A DNA stretch of 64,000 nt from Acidaminobacter sp. (GTDB lineage Bacteria > Bacillota > Clostridia > Peptostreptococcales > Acidaminobacteraceae): NCBI RefSeq assembly GCF_030247605.1, contig NZ_JAOTSB010000013.1, positions 18,976 through 82,975 of the forward strand. Direction: 5' to 3'. The notes beneath the pieces were generated by a model. It was given only the letters and a program-made list of their open reading frames with translations, was not told the origin of the DNA and ran no database searches. Positions 6,980 through 15,761 of the stretch are shown here, in pieces. Each line of letters starts with the position of its first letter. Positions within the stretch are counted from its first letter, which is position 1. The position numbers were made by a program, and so were the translations under genes.

Positions 6980-9856
6980 TCATTCCACTCTGATTCTGCA
7001 ATCCACCGCCATAAATCTACCGCTGGAAGCATCCCAGGTGACCGGATTCAGGTCAATTTCCTGTATGCCGGGCAGTTCGCCAACCATGTCGCTGAAGCGC
7101 TTCACCATTTCCGCCAATTCTTCAACCGGAACCTTGGCCTTCCCCCTGTATCCGTTTAAAAGCGGATAGGTCTTTAAGCTTTCAATCATACCTGCGGCTT
7201 GCTTCTGACACACCGGCATCAGCTTCACAGAGACATCCTGGAACAATTCCACCAGTGTACCACCTGCACCAACCACACAAAGGTGTCCAATCCCCGGCTC
7301 AAATTTTCCACCCAAGATCACTTCATGAGTAATCTTCGCTTGCTCCTGGACCAATACAGCTTCTGCACCCTGGAAGGTATTAAATAATTCTTTGACCACC
7401 AGCCTCAATGCGGCTTCACTTTCAATGTTCAGGACGACACCGCCGGCATCCGACTTATGCAGCACTTCCGGATGCTCGATCTTTGCCACTACAGGAAAGT
7501 TCATGCCCTCAAGCTCCAGGATGTCCGGCGCAGTGATCCAGTGCCATCTTGGGGTTGGTATGCCGTAGAGCTCCAAAAGTTTCATGGCCGCGTCGGAACG
7601 CAGATACCCGGTTTCATAGCGGGACTGCATCAGCGGTCTGGCATGACGGCGATTAGCGCTGCCCCTTTCAACCAAAGGACTTCCCAGCTCGAACTCAGAT
7701 GATGCGCCAACATTAAACCTTCCCTCTTTCACGGACATAGCCTGGAGCACATCCGCAACATTTTCAGGAAACTCAAGGCATGGAATCTGATGCTGATTCA
7801 ACACCTTCCGAGCCGCAGCGCCCAAAGTCGGCCCAATAAAACAGCAAATTGCCGGCAAATCAAATGCTTTAATGACCGGGACCAAAGCTTCCGCGATCTT
7901 TCCTGTATCAATCGTCGCAGGCGGAACACAGATCACTGCAAGCGCATCATACATGCCGCTTTCCGCCATAGTTTCAAGTGCCTTCGCATAATGCTCCGGC
8001 GGCGCAGGCGCGACGAGATCTATTGGATTTGCCGTGGAGGCCTCAGGAAATAGAACTCTCGCCAAAGCATCTCGTTTCGTTCCCGGCAGCAGCGGCAGCT
8101 CAAAGCCGTGCATTGCCAGCCGGTCTGTAATCAGGATACCGGGTCCGCCCGCATTGGTGACAACCCCCACCCTTTTTCCGGTAAACGTCCTGGACTTGCT
8201 CAAGCTCATTGCAGTCAGATAAGCCATTTCGAGGGTTTCAACGCGAATCGCCCCGGCTTTTTCAAGAAGTGCCTCAATAGCCGCGTCACTTCCGGCAATA
8301 CTGCCGGTGTGGGAACTGGCCGCCGCAGCGCCGGCACTGCTTCGCCCGGATTTGACAACCACCACCGGTTTTGTTTTCGTCAGCTCAGAGACCTGTTTAA
8401 AAAAGCTCTGGCCTTCACCAATAGTCTCCAGATACAGCATCACGACTTTGGTATAAGGGTCGTCCCTAAGCTCGCCCAGCAGATCACTGGCGTCAATATC
8501 CATTTGATTCCCCAGGGACGCGATCTTGGAAAAGCCCATCCCCAAATTCTCAGCGTAGTCCAGCAGCGCTGCGCCCAGTGCCCCGCTTTGCGTGATAAAC
8601 GCAATATTCCCAGGCGTCGGCTGATGCTGAAGCATAGTGGCATTTAATGACACGGCGGGATCGGTATTCAAAACGCCCATGCAATTAGGCCCCAAGAGCC
8701 TCATATTGTATCGATCTGTAATCGCCTTAAGCTTGCTCTCCTCAACTGCGCCCGCTTCACCGGTTTCCTTAAACCCGGCGCTGATACAGACCACTGTTTT
8801 TACGCCGAGCTTTCCGCACGCCTCAACAGCTTCAAGCACCGCGCCCGAAGGCGTTGTCACCACCGCAAGATCCGGTGCCTCAGGCAAAAGTCCAACCCTT
8901 TCATAAGCCTTGACCCCTGCCACATCCTCACCGCTGCGGTTTATGGCGTAAAGCCCGCCTGTAAAACCACCGTCCTGAATATTCGACAGAATCGCGTTGC
9001 CCAGTCCGCCACGTGCCGAAGCCCCAATAACTACAACACTTTTAGGTGACAGCATTGCCTTTAAATCGCGTCGAAACTTCGGAATGTTTTCTGACCAGCT
9101 CTCGACCTTCACGCCTGCCGGAACGGGGTCATCGCAATACAAAACCTGCCCCGCCTCGTCCAATCCAAATTTTCCCTGCGCTATCTCCAGGATTACCCTC
9201 GCGCCCAGATGCCGTGAGTGTTCATTGACGGCTTTTAACACCGCTTTGCGCAGCTGCTGGCTCTCCTCTGGTATCGAGTAATCAATCAAATGAGAAGGTG
9301 AACGCATGAGGAGCGGCCCGCCGTCAATTTCCGCTGTCGCCAGGTGGGCGCTTGAGCAAATTGTCTCCTGGCGCAAATGAAGGGTGTCACCGACACCATC
9401 GGCACCAGCAAAGAGACGGTGGCCATAGGGCGCCACAGACAGATCCGCCGGATGAACGTTGACCATCCAGTAATGGTTCACAATGGCTTCCGTCGTGGCC
9501 CACACATAGCCCGCCAGCAGAATCAGATCCGCACCAAAAGGCTCAATCAGCTTCGCGACCTCCTGATCATAGAGCGCGCGCACGCCGAGGTCACTTAAAG
9601 GCGCGTCGTGCTCACTGTGAAAAGCACGAAGATCCAGAGAAGCAAAGGCCATGCCGATGGTCTTGGCCATCTCAACCGCCTTCGAGTCCGGCTTGTCCGA
9701 AAAGACGCCAACAATCTCAAAGGGACACCCGCCATGGGTCTGCTCCATCTCTTTTTGAAGCTCATAGACTTTCCAAAGGGTATTGCCGCTTCCAGATGCG
9801 AAGCCGAGCACCTTTAATTTCCCGTGAACCGGATTGTGAATAAGTTTATTTTTCAT
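6980..9856 (-). CDS. Formyltransferase / NDP-forming acyl-CoA synthetase fusion protein
   Basis: A 958-residue multidomain protein. Residues about 12-190 resemble a PurN-type formyltransferase: glycine-rich FASGSGNTL (19-27), N133 and H135 in MVNVHPADL, and D178 in EIDGGP, so the N-H-D catalytic triad is present. Residues about 262-700 are the CoA-binding and ligase domains of an NDP-forming acyl-CoA synthetase (VVVIGASARGG, LLGPNCMGVLN, SHTGSIAGSD with the likely phospho-His). Residues about 745-955 form an ATP-grasp domain (FPVVAKIEHPEVLHKSDAGG). The synthetase part interconverts acyl-CoA plus ADP/Pi with acid plus ATP. What the formyltransferase adds is unknown. Last gene of the leftward operon, 102 bases after the symporter gene. 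Start ATG behind GGAGGTCATCTATC. Confidence 0.85.
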   Translation of the reverse strand: MKNKLIHNPVHGKLKVLGFASGSGNTLWKVYELQKEMEQTHGGCPFEIVGVFSDKPDSKAVEMAKTIGMAFASLDLRAFHSEHDAPLSDLGVRALYDQEVAKLIEPFGADLILLAGYVWATTEAIVNHYWMVNVHPADLSVAPYGHRLFAGADGVGDTLHLRQETICSSAHLATAEIDGGPLLMRSPSHLIDYSIPEESQQLRKAVLKAVNEHSRHLGARVILEIAQGKFGLDEAGQVLYCDDPVPAGVKVESWSENIPKFRRDLKAMLSPKSVVVIGASARGGLGNAILSNIQDGGFTGGLYAINRSGEDVAGVKAYERVGLLPEAPDLAVVTTPSGAVLEAVEACGKLGVKTVVCISAGFKETGEAGAVEESKLKAITDRYNMRLLGPNCMGVLNTDPAVSLNATMLQHQPTPGNIAFITQSGALGAALLDYAENLGMGFSKIASLGNQMDIDASDLLGELRDDPYTKVVMLYLETIGEGQSFFKQVSELTKTKPVVVVKSGRSSAGAAAASSHTGSIAGSDAAIEALLEKAGAIRVETLEMAYLTAMSLSKSRTFTGKRVGVVTNAGGPGILITDRLAMHGFELPLLPGTKRDALARVLFPEASTANPIDLVAPAPPEHYAKALETMAESGMYDALAVICVPPATIDTGKIAEALVPVIKAFDLPAICCFIGPTLGAAARKVLNQHQIPCLEFPENVADVLQAMSVKEGRFNVGASSEFELGSPLVERGSANRRHARPLMQSRYETGYLRSDAAMKLLELYGIPTPRWHWITAPDILELEGMNFPVVAKIEHPEVLHKSDAGGVVLNIESEAALRLVVKELFNTFQGAEAVLVQEQAKITHEVILGGKFEPGIGHLCVVGAGGTLVELFQDVSVKLMPVCQKQAAGMIESLKTYPLLNGYRGKAKVPVEELAEMVKRFSDMVGELPGIQEIDLNPVTWDASSGRFMAVDCRIRVE

Positions 9857-9905
9857 GATAGATGACCTCCGTCAGGCACAAAGTTGCGCTTTTACCTATG
9901 AAAAG

Positions 9906-9936
9906 GGCGGGAGTCGTAATGCAGGCCACTCCCGCC
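9906..9936 (-). terminator. GC-rich hairpin between symporter and synthetase genes
   Basis: A 9-bp perfect stem GGCGGGAGT/ACTCCCGCC with a 13-base loop. On the - strand it is followed by GCCCTTTTCATAGG, a short T-run. It may attenuate transcription between the symporter and the acyl-CoA synthetase gene or protect the upstream mRNA end. Confidence 0.55.
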
Positions 9937-9958
9937 GGATTCATGAGTGTTGTTCAGA

Positions 9959-11377
9959 CTAAAGTTTCAGGATACCGAGATTGGAAAGAAAAATCAGAAC
10001 TACCGTTACCGGTACAACGTATTTCACAACAGGGAACCAAGCTTTAACGATTGTGCCTTTGATCTCGCCATTATTGGAGATTTCAGCAACAGCGTCTTTT
10101 TCACCCCAGAACCATCCCACCAGGATCGCTGCGGCTAATCCGCCAAGCGGCAGTGAAATATTTGAGCCGAAGTAGTCAAATAGATCAAAGATCCCTTTGC
10201 CAAAGAGGGTGAAGTCACTCCAGATCCCAAAGCTGAAAGAAACTGCGATACCCATGACGTAAGCGATTGCACCGACCAAAAGCGCCGCTTTGGTTCTGGC
10301 CATCTTACGCGTTTCAATTAAATAGGAAACTGGCATTTCCAAAATGGAGATGGAGGAAGTCAAGCATGCAATGGCCAAAAGGACGAAGAACATAAAGGAG
10401 AAAATTGATCCGAGCGGCATCTGGGCAAAGACAGCCGGCAGCGTGATGAAGACGAGACCCGGTCCGGCACCTGGTTCAAGACCAAAGGAGAATACCGCTG
10501 GGAAAATAATCAAGCCCGCAAGCAGCGCTACAGAAGTATCCATCAAAGCAACGATAATGGAAGTCTTAGGCAAATTTTCGTGTTTGCCTAAATAGCTCGC
10601 GTATGTCACCATACCGGACATACCAACGCTCATACTGAAGAACACTTGACCGAGGGCTGCAATCCAGACACCGCCTGTAATCTTGGAAAGATCCGGCGTA
10701 AGATACCATTTGATGCCTTCCCAGGCGCCAGGCAGTGTCAAGGCGCGAATAACGAGGATAATCAGCAGAACGAACAGCATTGGCATCATAATTTTTGTCG
10801 ATTTTTCAATGCCTTGTGAGACGCCTTTGATGATGATACCCACTGTCAAGGCCATAAAGATCCCATGGTACATGAGCGGCTTAACAGGATCCGAAATGAA
10901 AGCGCCAAAGAAATTGCCGATCTGATCAGGCGCTAACCCATTGAGCCCGAAGAAGGATTGAATGGAGTAGTAAACAGTCCAACCGCTGACAACGGAATAA
11001 TAAGACAGGAAGATAAACGCTGAGAAGAACCCAAGAAACCCAATCCATTTCGCGCCTTTTCGAATTTTTGCGTAGCTTTCAATAGCATTTGTCTTACCAT
11101 TTCTGCCAATTGCAAATTCGACTAATAGCAAGCTGGCGCCTACAAAAAGAACACAGATCAAGTATAAAAGTACAAAGGCGCCTCCACCGTTTGTTCCTGT
11201 CATATATGGGAATCTCCATATATTCCCCAGTCCGACTGCCGAACCTGCTGCCGCGAAAATAAATCCGAGTTGTGATTTGAACTGATCCCTTGGTTTTTGA
11301 TCTTGAATTCTTTCTGCTGATACTCTGGATTCCACCGCCATGGTTAGATCCTCCCTAATTGGAATAGTGTGTTTCAA
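9959..11377 (-). CDS. Sodium:neurotransmitter symporter (SNF/NSS) family transporter
   Basis: A 472-residue membrane protein with about 12 helices. It shows the LeuT/NSS-family signature AAGSAVGLGNIWRFPYMTGTNGGGAF near residue 45 (split here by its helix 1 unwinding at GSAVGLGN) and the segments FFSMSVGMSGMVTYASYL and LTSSISILEMPVSYLIE. NSS proteins import amino acids or amines with Na+. It follows the aminotransferase gene on the same strand at a 12-base gap and precedes the acyl-CoA synthetase. This suggests that it imports the substrate of the pathway. The conserved binding-site residues do not let me name the substrate. The start may be the internal Met at residue 13 (MAVESRV), which has a GGAGG-type site closer to it. 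Confidence 0.9.
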   Translation of the reverse strand: MKHTIPIREDLTMAVESRVSAERIQDQKPRDQFKSQLGFIFAAAGSAVGLGNIWRFPYMTGTNGGGAFVLLYLICVLFVGASLLLVEFAIGRNGKTNAIESYAKIRKGAKWIGFLGFFSAFIFLSYYSVVSGWTVYYSIQSFFGLNGLAPDQIGNFFGAFISDPVKPLMYHGIFMALTVGIIIKGVSQGIEKSTKIMMPMLFVLLIILVIRALTLPGAWEGIKWYLTPDLSKITGGVWIAALGQVFFSMSVGMSGMVTYASYLGKHENLPKTSIIVALMDTSVALLAGLIIFPAVFSFGLEPGAGPGLVFITLPAVFAQMPLGSIFSFMFFVLLAIACLTSSISILEMPVSYLIETRKMARTKAALLVGAIAYVMGIAVSFSFGIWSDFTLFGKGIFDLFDYFGSNISLPLGGLAAAILVGWFWGEKDAVAEISNNGEIKGTIVKAWFPVVKYVVPVTVVLIFLSNLGILKL

Positions 11378-11389
11378 AAAGGAATATTA

Positions 11390-12547
11390 TTATTTCCCCA
11401 AAACCGCTTCTATTCTGTCAAACGCCTCTGCCATCTGTTCATTTGGGATAGTACAGGAGATTCGGATAAAATTGTCGCTGTTCGGTCCAAAAGAGATCCC
11501 GGGAATCGTGATCACTTTCGCTTCTTCCAATAGCTTCATGCCAAGTGCCATGGAGGTCATTCCTGTTTTTTCTATGTTCGCGAACAGGTAGAAAGCGCCT
11601 CTCGGTTTCACGCAGGATAAGCCTTTAATCTGATTGATGCGTTTGTGTGCGTAGTCGACGCGATCCTTGTAGATTTCCACCATTTCTTTGACTTGAGTGT
11701 CACAGTTTTTCAGGGCGTAGAGGGCTGCCTTCTGAGAAACGGAATTCATACACATGGTGGTGCCAATATTGATGATCTTCATGGTGTCTATGACCTTTTT
11801 CGGCCCTATGGCATACCCTATCCGCCAACCGCACATTGCGTAGGTTTTAGAAAACCCGGCAATTGTAAAGGTACGTTCTTTCATGTCCGGCAGCGTCGCG
11901 AAACAGATATGCTCGCCCTCGTAGATAAAGGCTTCATAAATTTCATCCGAGATCAGGATGAGATCGTGTTTCTTGATGACATCACAGATTTTCAAAGCCT
12001 CTTCCATCCCTATGACAGCTCCTGTTGGATTGCCCGGTGAATTGAGCATGACAATTTTAGTCTTAGGGGTTATGCAGGACTCAAGCAGTTCGGCAGTCAT
12101 GTTGAATGCATCTTCTTCTTTTAGCGGTACAGGTACCGGTACACCATAGACATAGTCGATAGCCTGCATGTAAGGTGTAAAGCACGGATCCGGAACAATG
12201 ACTTCATCTCCGGGATTTATCAGGGCCTGAAGTATCATGTAGATCGCTTGCGTGGCCCCTGCGCCAATGATGACTTCCTCCGGAGAGGATTCCAGTCCGT
12301 ATTTGTCTCTCCAGTAATCTGAAATGGCTGAGCGAAGATCCTGAAAGCCATTGACTGGCGGATAATGGGTGAAGCCGGCCTTGGCAGCTTCCGCTGCCGC
12401 CTCTACAATGCTGGGATGCGTATGGGCGTCAGGTTCGCCTATCCCAAGACTTATAAGGCCTGTATGTTTTGATGCCGCTTCAAACATTTGAAGCATAGGT
12501 GATGGCTGGACGGTCTTAAAAAGATTGGACAATGCTATGTCTTTCAT
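11390..12547 (-). CDS. PLP-dependent class I aminotransferase
   Basis: A 385-residue fold-type I aminotransferase. The motif LNSPGNPTGAV near residue 165, SDEIYEAFIYEG near 198 and the PLP lysine in AGFSKTYAMCGWRIGYA near residue 230 are all intact. The closest general type is the aspartate/aromatic/branched-chain transaminase group used by anaerobes to start amino-acid fermentation. It lies 11 bases after the HMGL-family gene and 12 bases before the symporter. It would convert the imported amino acid to a 2-oxo acid, or aminate a product. Start ATG at 12547 behind TTAGGAGGTCGTGAC. Confidence 0.92.
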   Translation of the reverse strand: MKDIALSNLFKTVQPSPMLQMFEAASKHTGLISLGIGEPDAHTHPSIVEAAAEAAKAGFTHYPPVNGFQDLRSAISDYWRDKYGLESSPEEVIIGAGATQAIYMILQALINPGDEVIVPDPCFTPYMQAIDYVYGVPVPVPLKEEDAFNMTAELLESCITPKTKIVMLNSPGNPTGAVIGMEEALKICDVIKKHDLILISDEIYEAFIYEGEHICFATLPDMKERTFTIAGFSKTYAMCGWRIGYAIGPKKVIDTMKIINIGTTMCMNSVSQKAALYALKNCDTQVKEMVEIYKDRVDYAHKRINQIKGLSCVKPRGAFYLFANIEKTGMTSMALGMKLLEEAKVITIPGISFGPNSDNFIRISCTIPNEQMAEAFDRIEAVLGK

Positions 12548-12558
12548 GTCACGACCTC

Positions 12559-13767
12559 CTAAAAGCTTTTTGTCAGCTCAATAAATTCTTCCGGTGTCAA
12601 GTCGCGTTTTAAAGACAATGAGAGATCCTTGACTTTGCCGAGCAAATCCTGTTCCTGCTCTTCAGACAGCGCAATGTTGTTTTCCTGGATCCAGGTTTTA
12701 ATATTGTCTTTGCCGCTTTTCTTGCCAAGATACAGCTTAGGCTCGGATTGACCAGTCATGCTCCAGTGATAAGGGAGCATAGCCAGTGGCTCTTCATTTT
12801 TGCAGTTGACCCAGAGACTTGAAGGCATTCCTGTTTCCCAGCCAAAAATTCTATCTCCGACAACAGGTCTGGTAGGCGGTACTGCGAACCTGGTATAGTC
12901 GGCGACCGTACTCGACAGTGATTTAAGCTGATCCAGCTCAATGCCGGTGTCATAGCCATACAAGACTTTCAGCGAAAGCGCCAGAGGTTCGAGGGCGACG
13001 CTGCCCGAACGCTCTCCAATACCATTGACTGTGACGTGAGCAACCTCAGCACCTGCGGCAAGCCCGGCAATTGTCGAAGCGACACCCAGACCAAAGTCAT
13101 CATGGAAGTGAACTTCAATTGGAACACTAAATTCGCTTTTTAGCTTTCTCACCGTGTAGGCAGCGCCTTCCGGTGAAAAGCATCCAAAGGTATCCACGAG
13201 GGCCAAGGCATCCATATGCCCGCCTTCAGAAATCTGATGCACTGCGTCAATCAGAAAATCCAGGCTCGCTCTGGAGGAGTCCGCCGGGAAAAATGTGACA
13301 TAGAGACCTTCTTCCCTTGCTGCCTGAGTCGCTTCAATGGCGGCTTTTATAGCTCTTTCTGCCGTCCAGCGTTTGCCGTATTTAAGTAAGTGCTCACTGC
13401 CGGGAATCTCTGCCAAGACGTGGGAAACGCCGCACTCTCTGGCCAGCTTCATATCCTCGGGTGTGTTTCTCACAAAGGCAAAGATCTTGGGACCGAGGTT
13501 AAGAGAGGCAATTTCTTTAATGGCATCCGCGTCTTCTTTGGAGGCTGCCGGCGTACCTGCCTCAATTCTGTGGACGCCTGCCAAGGCAAGCTTCTTGGCA
13601 ATTTCGACTTTTTCCTTTCGCGTGAGAATGATGCCTGGCTGTTGCTCACCGTCTCTCAAGGTCGTATCCAGAATTTCAATTTTTTTGGGGAATTCGTAAC
13701 CTTTTAAGACGTCTGCTGCGAAGTTTGACTGACTGACCCACCATTTTCCGTCTTCCTTGTAGCCCAT
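12559..13767 (-). CDS. HMGL-family enzyme (homocitrate/isopropylmalate/Re-citrate synthase type)
   Basis: A 402-residue TIM-barrel protein of the HMG-CoA lyase-like family. The DTTLRDGEQQPGI motif (near residue 34) supplies the metal Asp and catalytic Arg. EVHFHDDFGLG (near 218) supplies the metal His residues, and VNGIGERSGSVALE (near 248) is the family signature. Members condense acetyl-CoA with a 2-oxo acid (homocitrate, isopropylmalate, citramalate or Re-citrate synthase) or cleave such products. The C-terminal region is shorter than the regulatory domain of LeuA. First gene of the leftward operon, starting at ATG 13767 behind AGGGAGGCT. The exact reaction is not determinable by eye. Confidence 0.85.
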   Translation of the reverse strand: MGYKEDGKWWVSQSNFAADVLKGYEFPKKIEILDTTLRDGEQQPGIILTRKEKVEIAKKLALAGVHRIEAGTPAASKEDADAIKEIASLNLGPKIFAFVRNTPEDMKLARECGVSHVLAEIPGSEHLLKYGKRWTAERAIKAAIEATQAAREEGLYVTFFPADSSRASLDFLIDAVHQISEGGHMDALALVDTFGCFSPEGAAYTVRKLKSEFSVPIEVHFHDDFGLGVASTIAGLAAGAEVAHVTVNGIGERSGSVALEPLALSLKVLYGYDTGIELDQLKSLSSTVADYTRFAVPPTRPVVGDRIFGWETGMPSSLWVNCKNEEPLAMLPYHWSMTGQSEPKLYLGKKSGKDNIKTWIQENNIALSEEQEQDLLGKVKDLSLSLKRDLTPEEFIELTKSF

Positions 13768-13856
13768 AATAGCCTCCCTTTTTTCATGCTTGATTAAGTG
13801 AAGGGTAACCTTTTTTTCTCAACCTTGTTATGTATGTTGGCAATCTTTCGAAATTA

Positions 13857-13885
13857 ATGTAACACCATTTTATCATCCTTGTCAA
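13857..13885 (-). promoter_or_regulatory. Probable promoter of the leftward operon 13767-6980
   Basis: On the - strand a perfect TTGACA (+ strand 13880-13885) is separated by 17 bases from TTACAT (13857-13862). It lies about 90 bases upstream of the first gene, in the AT-rich divergent intergenic region shared with the regulator gene. Confidence 0.6.
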
Positions 13886-13940
13886 TAGTTTTTTAATAGT
13901 TGGTGTATGCATATTTTTTCTTATCAATTTTCAGTACATT

Positions 13941-13955
13941 GTTGTATAATACAAC
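13941..13955 (+). promoter_or_regulatory. -10 box inside a 15-bp palindrome before the MerR-XRE-cupin gene
   Basis: GTTGTAT-A-ATACAAC is a perfect palindrome whose centre holds TATAAT at 13945-13950. No good -35 lies 17 bases upstream. The site is 27 bases before the gene start, so it may be an autoregulatory operator overlapping the promoter, as is common for genes divergent from their target operon. Confidence 0.6.
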
Positions 13956-13981
13956 TACATAATGAGTGTTGGAGGACTGAC

Positions 13982-14830
13982 ATGACAAACAAGTCTGAGA
14001 ATAATGCCGAACTCTATTTCAGTATCAATGAAGTTGCCAAGCTTTTAAGCGTCGTTCCTGCCACCATCCGCAACTGGGAAAAACAAGGATTTTTCGTTGC
14101 AAAGCGCAGCTCGAACGCTTACAGAATCTACAGTTTAGAAGATATTGAGACGTTAAGGAAAATTAAGCAGTACTCCATAGATGATAAAATGGGTTCCAAA
14201 GCTATAAAAAGTTTACTCATGACTCAGGCATCTCTTCCTCCGCTGATTGTAGGTACGGATGCTTACGACGCAGCTCCTGCGCCCAGTCGTAAACTCATAG
14301 GCGGCAAATGGAAGCTGTATAGAGACAAGCTGAATCTGACTCTCGAGGAAGTCGCCACCCAGGTTGGTATTTCAACCTCCTATCTAAGCAAAATTGAGAA
14401 TGGGCAGGCGAATATTTCCTACGAGATCCTGGAGCGACTTGCGACTTTCTATGGGGAAAGTGTCCTGCATTTTTTTGAACCGGAAGAAGAGAACAGAACC
14501 CTCGTCGAAAAAGGTACCGGTGAACCGGTCCAGGCGGGCATTCCCGGTGTCACACTTGAATCTTTGATTTCGCAGAGGGAACACGTCCTCTTCCCTATGA
14601 TGTTCTACGTCGAACCCGGTGCCGGCGCGCCGGAGACCCATCAGCATCACGGAGAAGAATTCATTTATGTGGTAAACGGCACCTTTAGAGTCACCCTGAA
14701 CTATTCGGATGTCTATGATATGAAAACCGGAGACTCCATGTACTTTAAATCCACTGAGTTCCACAACTGGACAAATCCAGGCAAAAAAACATCGCAGATC
14801 CTGTGGGTCCACTCCCCTGTGGAACGGTAA
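13982..14830 (+). CDS. Three-domain regulator: MerR-type HTH, XRE-type HTH and cupin
   Basis: A 282-residue protein. Residues about 12-75 are a MerR-like winged helix (YFSINEVAKLLSVVPATIRN, then YRIYSLEDIETLRKI). Residues about 100-165 are a second, XRE-type HTH (YRDKLNLTLEEVATQVGIST, then YLSKIENGQANISYEILERL). The C-terminal part is a cupin barrel with GAPETHQHHGEEFIYVVNG and a GDSMYFKS turn, likely to bind a small ligand or metal. XRE-cupin regulators are common, but a MerR domain fused in front of them is not. I chose ATG 13982 because TTGGAGGACTGAC precedes it. The gene is divergent from the operon 13767-6980 and probably controls it. Confidence 0.85.
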   Translation: MTNKSENNAELYFSINEVAKLLSVVPATIRNWEKQGFFVAKRSSNAYRIYSLEDIETLRKIKQYSIDDKMGSKAIKSLLMTQASLPPLIVGTDAYDAAPAPSRKLIGGKWKLYRDKLNLTLEEVATQVGISTSYLSKIENGQANISYEILERLATFYGESVLHFFEPEEENRTLVEKGTGEPVQAGIPGVTLESLISQREHVLFPMMFYVEPGAGAPETHQHHGEEFIYVVNGTFRVTLNYSDVYDMKTGDSMYFKSTEFHNWTNPGKKTSQILWVHSPVER

Positions 14831-14853
14831 AATAACTTCATTCAAGGACAAAA

Positions 14854-14915
14854 AAGCGTTAAGAAATCCGGACCGTTTACACAAAGGTCCTGAATTCTTA
14901 ACGCTTATTTTATGC
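14854..14915 (+). terminator. Long-stem terminator after the MerR-XRE-cupin gene
   Basis: AAGCGTTAAGAA (14854-14865) pairs with TTCTTAACGCTT (14895-14906). An inner GGACC/GGTCC stem extends it, and TATTTTAT follows. The hairpin closes the regulator gene. Confidence 0.85.
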
Positions 14916-14970
14916 CAGAAGCTGACGCTTATTAAATTTACAAAACGCTTTGACTCAAAACCAGGTGTCC

Positions 14971-14997
14971 GAAACTGGGTGTCTGACACCCGGTTTC
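14971..14997. repeat. REP-like palindrome, copy 1
   Basis: A 27-nt palindrome with the GGGTGTCTGACACCC core and GAAACY/GGTTTC outer arms. Its two 13-nt arms have one T-G mismatch. It lies between the regulator gene and phoU. Confidence 0.85.
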
Positions 14998-15016
14998 ATC
15001 ATCCACAAAACTCGGT

Positions 15017-15043
15017 GGAACTCGGTGTCAGACACCCAGTTCC
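15017..15043. repeat. REP-like palindrome, copy 2
   Basis: A 27-nt palindrome with the GGTGTCAGACACC core and GGAACT/AGTTCC-type arms. It is 19 bases from copy 1 and ends 3 bases before the phoU stop codon region. Confidence 0.85.
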
Positions 15044-15046
15044 ACA

Positions 15047-15694
15047 CTAAAGCTTCACATTCTCCCCAGTCATCATCAGGATCACACGCTCACAGATATT
15101 GGTGGCATGGTCCGCAATCCGCTCGAGATAGCGCCCCACCAGAATCAACCCAATAATCTGATCCTCCTGATTCTCCCGGATCTTGATCAGATGAAGCAGT
15201 TCTCTGTAAATCTCTTCGTACAGCGTGTCGACTTCATCATCTTTTCGCGCCGTGGCATACGCCAATTCTATATCGTGCTGGAAGTAAGCCCTGAGACTGG
15301 CCTCCAGCATCTCCCGCACTTTCTTCTCCATGATGGGGAGCCTTTCGAGCGGCTTGACCAGCTCATATTTTCCAAGGCTGATAACGACTTCCGCAATATT
15401 ACAGCTGTAATCACCAACACGCTCCAGATCCGTCACAATCTTGATAATGCTGACCATTTGCCTCAAATCAGAGGCCAGCGGGCTCTGGGTAGCAGCGAGA
15501 GTTATGCACAAATTCTCAATTTCCTTTTCGAGTTTATTGATTTCAGGGTCCTGAGCCAGAATCTGCTTAGCGATACGCGCGTCCTGCCGGACAAAGGCCT
15601 CCATAGCCTGTCCAATGCTCCCTGCCGATAGTCGGCTCATATACTCAACTTTGCTGTGGATCTCCCTGATTCTATCCTCCATTTGCTCTCTCAT
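15047..15694 (-). CDS. phoU: Phosphate transport system regulatory protein PhoU
   Basis: A 215-residue all-helical PhoU protein made of two repeated three-helix bundles. It carries the repeated metal-binding patterns ERVGDYSCNIAE (near residue 93) and ERIADHATNICERV (near 191). PhoU links the state of the PstSCAB transporter to the PhoR-type sensor and dampens the Pho response. The gene is last in the pst operon, 67 bases after pstB. A close pair of palindromic repeats sits immediately beyond its stop. A GACTATCGGCA word, one base from the consensus uptake-like word, lies inside at about 15623-15633. Confidence 0.95.
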   Translation of the reverse strand: MREQMEDRIREIHSKVEYMSRLSAGSIGQAMEAFVRQDARIAKQILAQDPEINKLEKEIENLCITLAATQSPLASDLRQMVSIIKIVTDLERVGDYSCNIAEVVISLGKYELVKPLERLPIMEKKVREMLEASLRAYFQHDIELAYATARKDDEVDTLYEEIYRELLHLIKIRENQEDQIIGLILVGRYLERIADHATNICERVILMMTGENVKL

Positions 15695-15761
15695 GAGCGC
15701 GTCTTCCTCCTCATTGAACGGGTGGGACTCACCCTCCCTGCGAACCGCTCACGTGCCAGAT

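Noticed and set aside
6763..7032. 89-codon open frame on the - strand
   Set aside because: It reads through the 42-bp terminator palindrome and the start of the protease gene's promoter, so it is not a gene.
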